Assembly (NCBI GenBank): GCA_025451425.1
Contig: JANWKK010000260.1
Span: 1-6,692, forward strand
Length of the DNA: 6,692 nucleotides
From: Gemmatimonadaceae bacterium
GTDB taxonomy: Bacteria > Gemmatimonadota > Gemmatimonadetes > Gemmatimonadales > Gemmatimonadaceae
Direction of reading: 5' to 3'
Positions 5,560 through 6,692 of the stretch are shown piece by piece. Within the stretch, counting starts at the first letter, position 1, and the number at the start of each line of letters is the position of its first letter. Under the pieces are notes generated by a model, which ran no database searches, had not been told where the DNA came from, and worked only from the letters and a program-made list of their open reading frames with translations. A program made the translations under genes and the position numbers.

Positions 5560-6692
5560 ATGTTCAGATCAAGCAAACGATCGAACGAAGGTGGCAAGAT
5601 CGACGCGCTCGCGAGCGAGCTGCGGCAACGCGCTCAACCGCTGCGCGGACCGTCGGATCTCGATCCGCTCCTCGAGCGAATCGGCGATGCGCGCTATGTC
5701 CTCCTTGGCGAGGCATCGCATGGGACCGCGGAGTATTACACCTGGCGCGCCGAGCTCTCGAAGCGACTCATTCGCGAGAAAGGGTTCTCATTCATTGCTG
5801 TCGAGGGTGATTGGCCTGATTGCTATCGCGTCAACCGCTACGCGAAGGGGTACCCGCATTCCGCGGCGGCCGCGCGCGACGTGTTGCACGCCTTCGAGCG
5901 CTGGCCAACATGGATGTGGGCCAACGATGAGATCGTCGATCTGGTCGAGTGGCTGCGACGGTACAATGACCAGCGTCGCTCGGCGGACAATCGGAAGGTC
6001 GGCTTCTACGGCCTCGACGTTTACTCGCTGTGGGATTCGATGCGAGCCGTCGTGCATTACCTCGAGCGCATCGATCCACAGTTGGCGGCCGGCGCGAAGC
6101 GCGCGTATCGCTGCTTCGAGCCGTATGGAGAGGACGAGCAGGAATACGCGCGCGCGACCTACCTCGTCCCCACGTCGTGCGAGGACGAGGCCGTCTCCGT
6201 CCTCCGCTCACTGCGCAGTCGCTCGCCCGAGTACGCGGGCGATGGCCGCGAAGCGTATTTCAACGCCGAGCAGAACGCATTCGTCGCGAAGAACGCCGAG
6301 CTCTACTACCGCACGATGGTGCGAGGCGGCTCGCAATCGTGGAATGTGCGCGACTACCACATGGTGGACACGCTCGACCGGCTGATGGCGTACCATCGCG
6401 AAGTGAACCGCGATGCAAAAGCGATTGTCTGGGAGCACAACACGCACATCGGCGACGCGCGGTTCACGAATATGGCGAACGCCGGCATGGTGAACGTCGG
6501 CCAGCTTGTTAGGCAAGGCCACGATGACGAAGGTGTCGTCCTCGTCGGCTTCGGCTCGTACCGGGGCAGCGTCATCGCTGGCCGAGAATGGGAGGCGCCG
6601 ATGGAGCGCATGCGGGTCCCGCCGGCCCGCGAGGGGAGTTGGGAAGAGGTCCTGCACCGGGCCGGCGCGAACGATCAGCTGCTCCTGATGGC
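5560..6692 (+). CDS. Erythromycin esterase family protein, 3' end beyond the window
   Basis: The open frame from ATG 5560 gives 377 complete codons and is still open at the window edge; the family is usually somewhat over 400 residues, so most of the protein is here. It belongs to the erythromycin esterase family (Pfam PF05139), metal-independent or metal-assisted hydrolases, a few of which open macrolide lactones while most have unknown substrates. Visible motifs are LLGEASHGTAEYY (Glu51, His54, Arg63 just after), FIAVEGDWPD (Glu82), FERWPTWMWANDE (112-124) and IVWEHNTHIGDAR with His293 and His296. As I recall, EreB uses Glu43, His46, Arg55, Glu74 and His285; the same residues appear here with one constant shift of eight, so the active site looks complete. 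There is no signal peptide. The WPTWMWANDE form is typical of the large environmental clade, which in some bacteria is linked to phosphoribosyltransferases, so macrolide resistance should not be assumed. It is divergent from the four minus-strand genes. Confidence 0.9.
   Translation, partial: MFRSSKRSNEGGKIDALASELRQRAQPLRGPSDLDPLLERIGDARYVLLGEASHGTAEYYTWRAELSKRLIREKGFSFIAVEGDWPDCYRVNRYAKGYPHSAAAARDVLHAFERWPTWMWANDEIVDLVEWLRRYNDQRRSADNRKVGFYGLDVYSLWDSMRAVVHYLERIDPQLAAGAKRAYRCFEPYGEDEQEYARATYLVPTSCEDEAVSVLRSLRSRSPEYAGDGREAYFNAEQNAFVAKNAELYYRTMVRGGSQSWNVRDYHMVDTLDRLMAYHREVNRDAKAIVWEHNTHIGDARFTNMANAGMVNVGQLVRQGHDDEGVVLVGFGSYRGSVIAGREWEAPMERMRVPPAREGSWEEVLHRAGANDQLLLM

Larger units (their letters stand above)
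573..6513. repeat. Dispersed hexamer GTTAGG/CCTAAC, ten copies
   Basis: I count copies starting at 573, 2033, 2319, 2667, 3158, 3471, 3717, 4171, 5440 and 6508. Eight of the ten extend to the heptamer CGTTAGG or its complement CCTAACG; the exceptions are 573 and 6508. Eight copies are in coding DNA and two in intergenic DNA. Within genes the motif is read in different frames: Val-Arg (GTT AGG) at 2033, 3717 and 6508; Ser-Leu-Gly (TCG TTA GGN) at 2319, 2667 and 3471; and, on the opposite sense, Pro-Asn at 3158 and Leu-Thr at 4171. The role is unknown. Confidence 0.55.

Noticed and set aside
5462..6385. Plus-strand open frame of 307 codons overlapping the esterase-family gene
   Set aside because: It is out of frame with the conserved esterase-family protein, which reads from 5560 in another frame; its product is Ser/Arg/Thr-rich without motifs.
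5560..6692. Calling the plus-strand gene a macrolide resistance gene
   Set aside because: The family is broad and the clade motifs here are those of uncharacterised environmental members; resistance cannot be read from the sequence.

Overview
The window is GC-rich, densely coded bacterial DNA with normal single-domain metabolic genes and no mobile element, phage, CRISPR or RNA gene that I can recognise. A soil-type, high-GC lineage fits. The lipoprotein form of the D-aminoacylase-like amidohydrolase, the family mix and the recurrent heptamer CGTTAGG make me lean to Gemmatimonadota, with Acidobacteriota or similar groups as alternatives. This placement is an impression from protein style, not a measurement.

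Layout. Four genes lie head to tail on the minus strand, in transcription order: a secreted lipoprotein amidohydrolase of the D-aminoacylase type (5414 to 3693), a GMC-family long-chain alcohol oxidase-like flavoenzyme (3640 to 1601), a zinc-dependent alcohol dehydrogenase (1590 to 604) and a small DUF6941-family protein (558 to 154). On the plus strand, divergent from this block across a 145-base intergenic region, an erythromycin esterase-family gene starts at 5560 and runs off the right edge of the window. Because it has no stop inside the window it is easily missed if only closed ORFs are considered. The first 153 bases carry no gene, but hold a GC-rich hairpin and a degenerate direct repeat.

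How the genes may work together. The GMC oxidoreductase and the alcohol dehydrogenase are the tightest pair: 10 bases apart, with the dehydrogenase's Shine-Dalgarno overlapping the oxidase's stop codon. Both oxidise alcohols to aldehydes or the reverse, so a shared role in alcohol/aldehyde metabolism is a reasonable inference; the substrate is unknown. The amidohydrolase is 52 bases upstream of the oxidase and may share its transcript, but a functional link is not evident. DUF6941 has no known function.

Most notable observations: the amidohydrolase has lost the canonical metal-binding HxH (it reads Q-A-Q) and the Asn-Cys-Gly metal site (it reads Gly-Glu-Gly). The motif GTTAGG/CCTAAC occurs ten times, in three reading frames and in non-coding DNA, which suggests selection at DNA level. 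The oxidase carries a four-cysteine cluster. A perfect 8-base inverted repeat sits in the divergent intergenic region. I do not see convincing evidence of a wholly new multi-gene system here.
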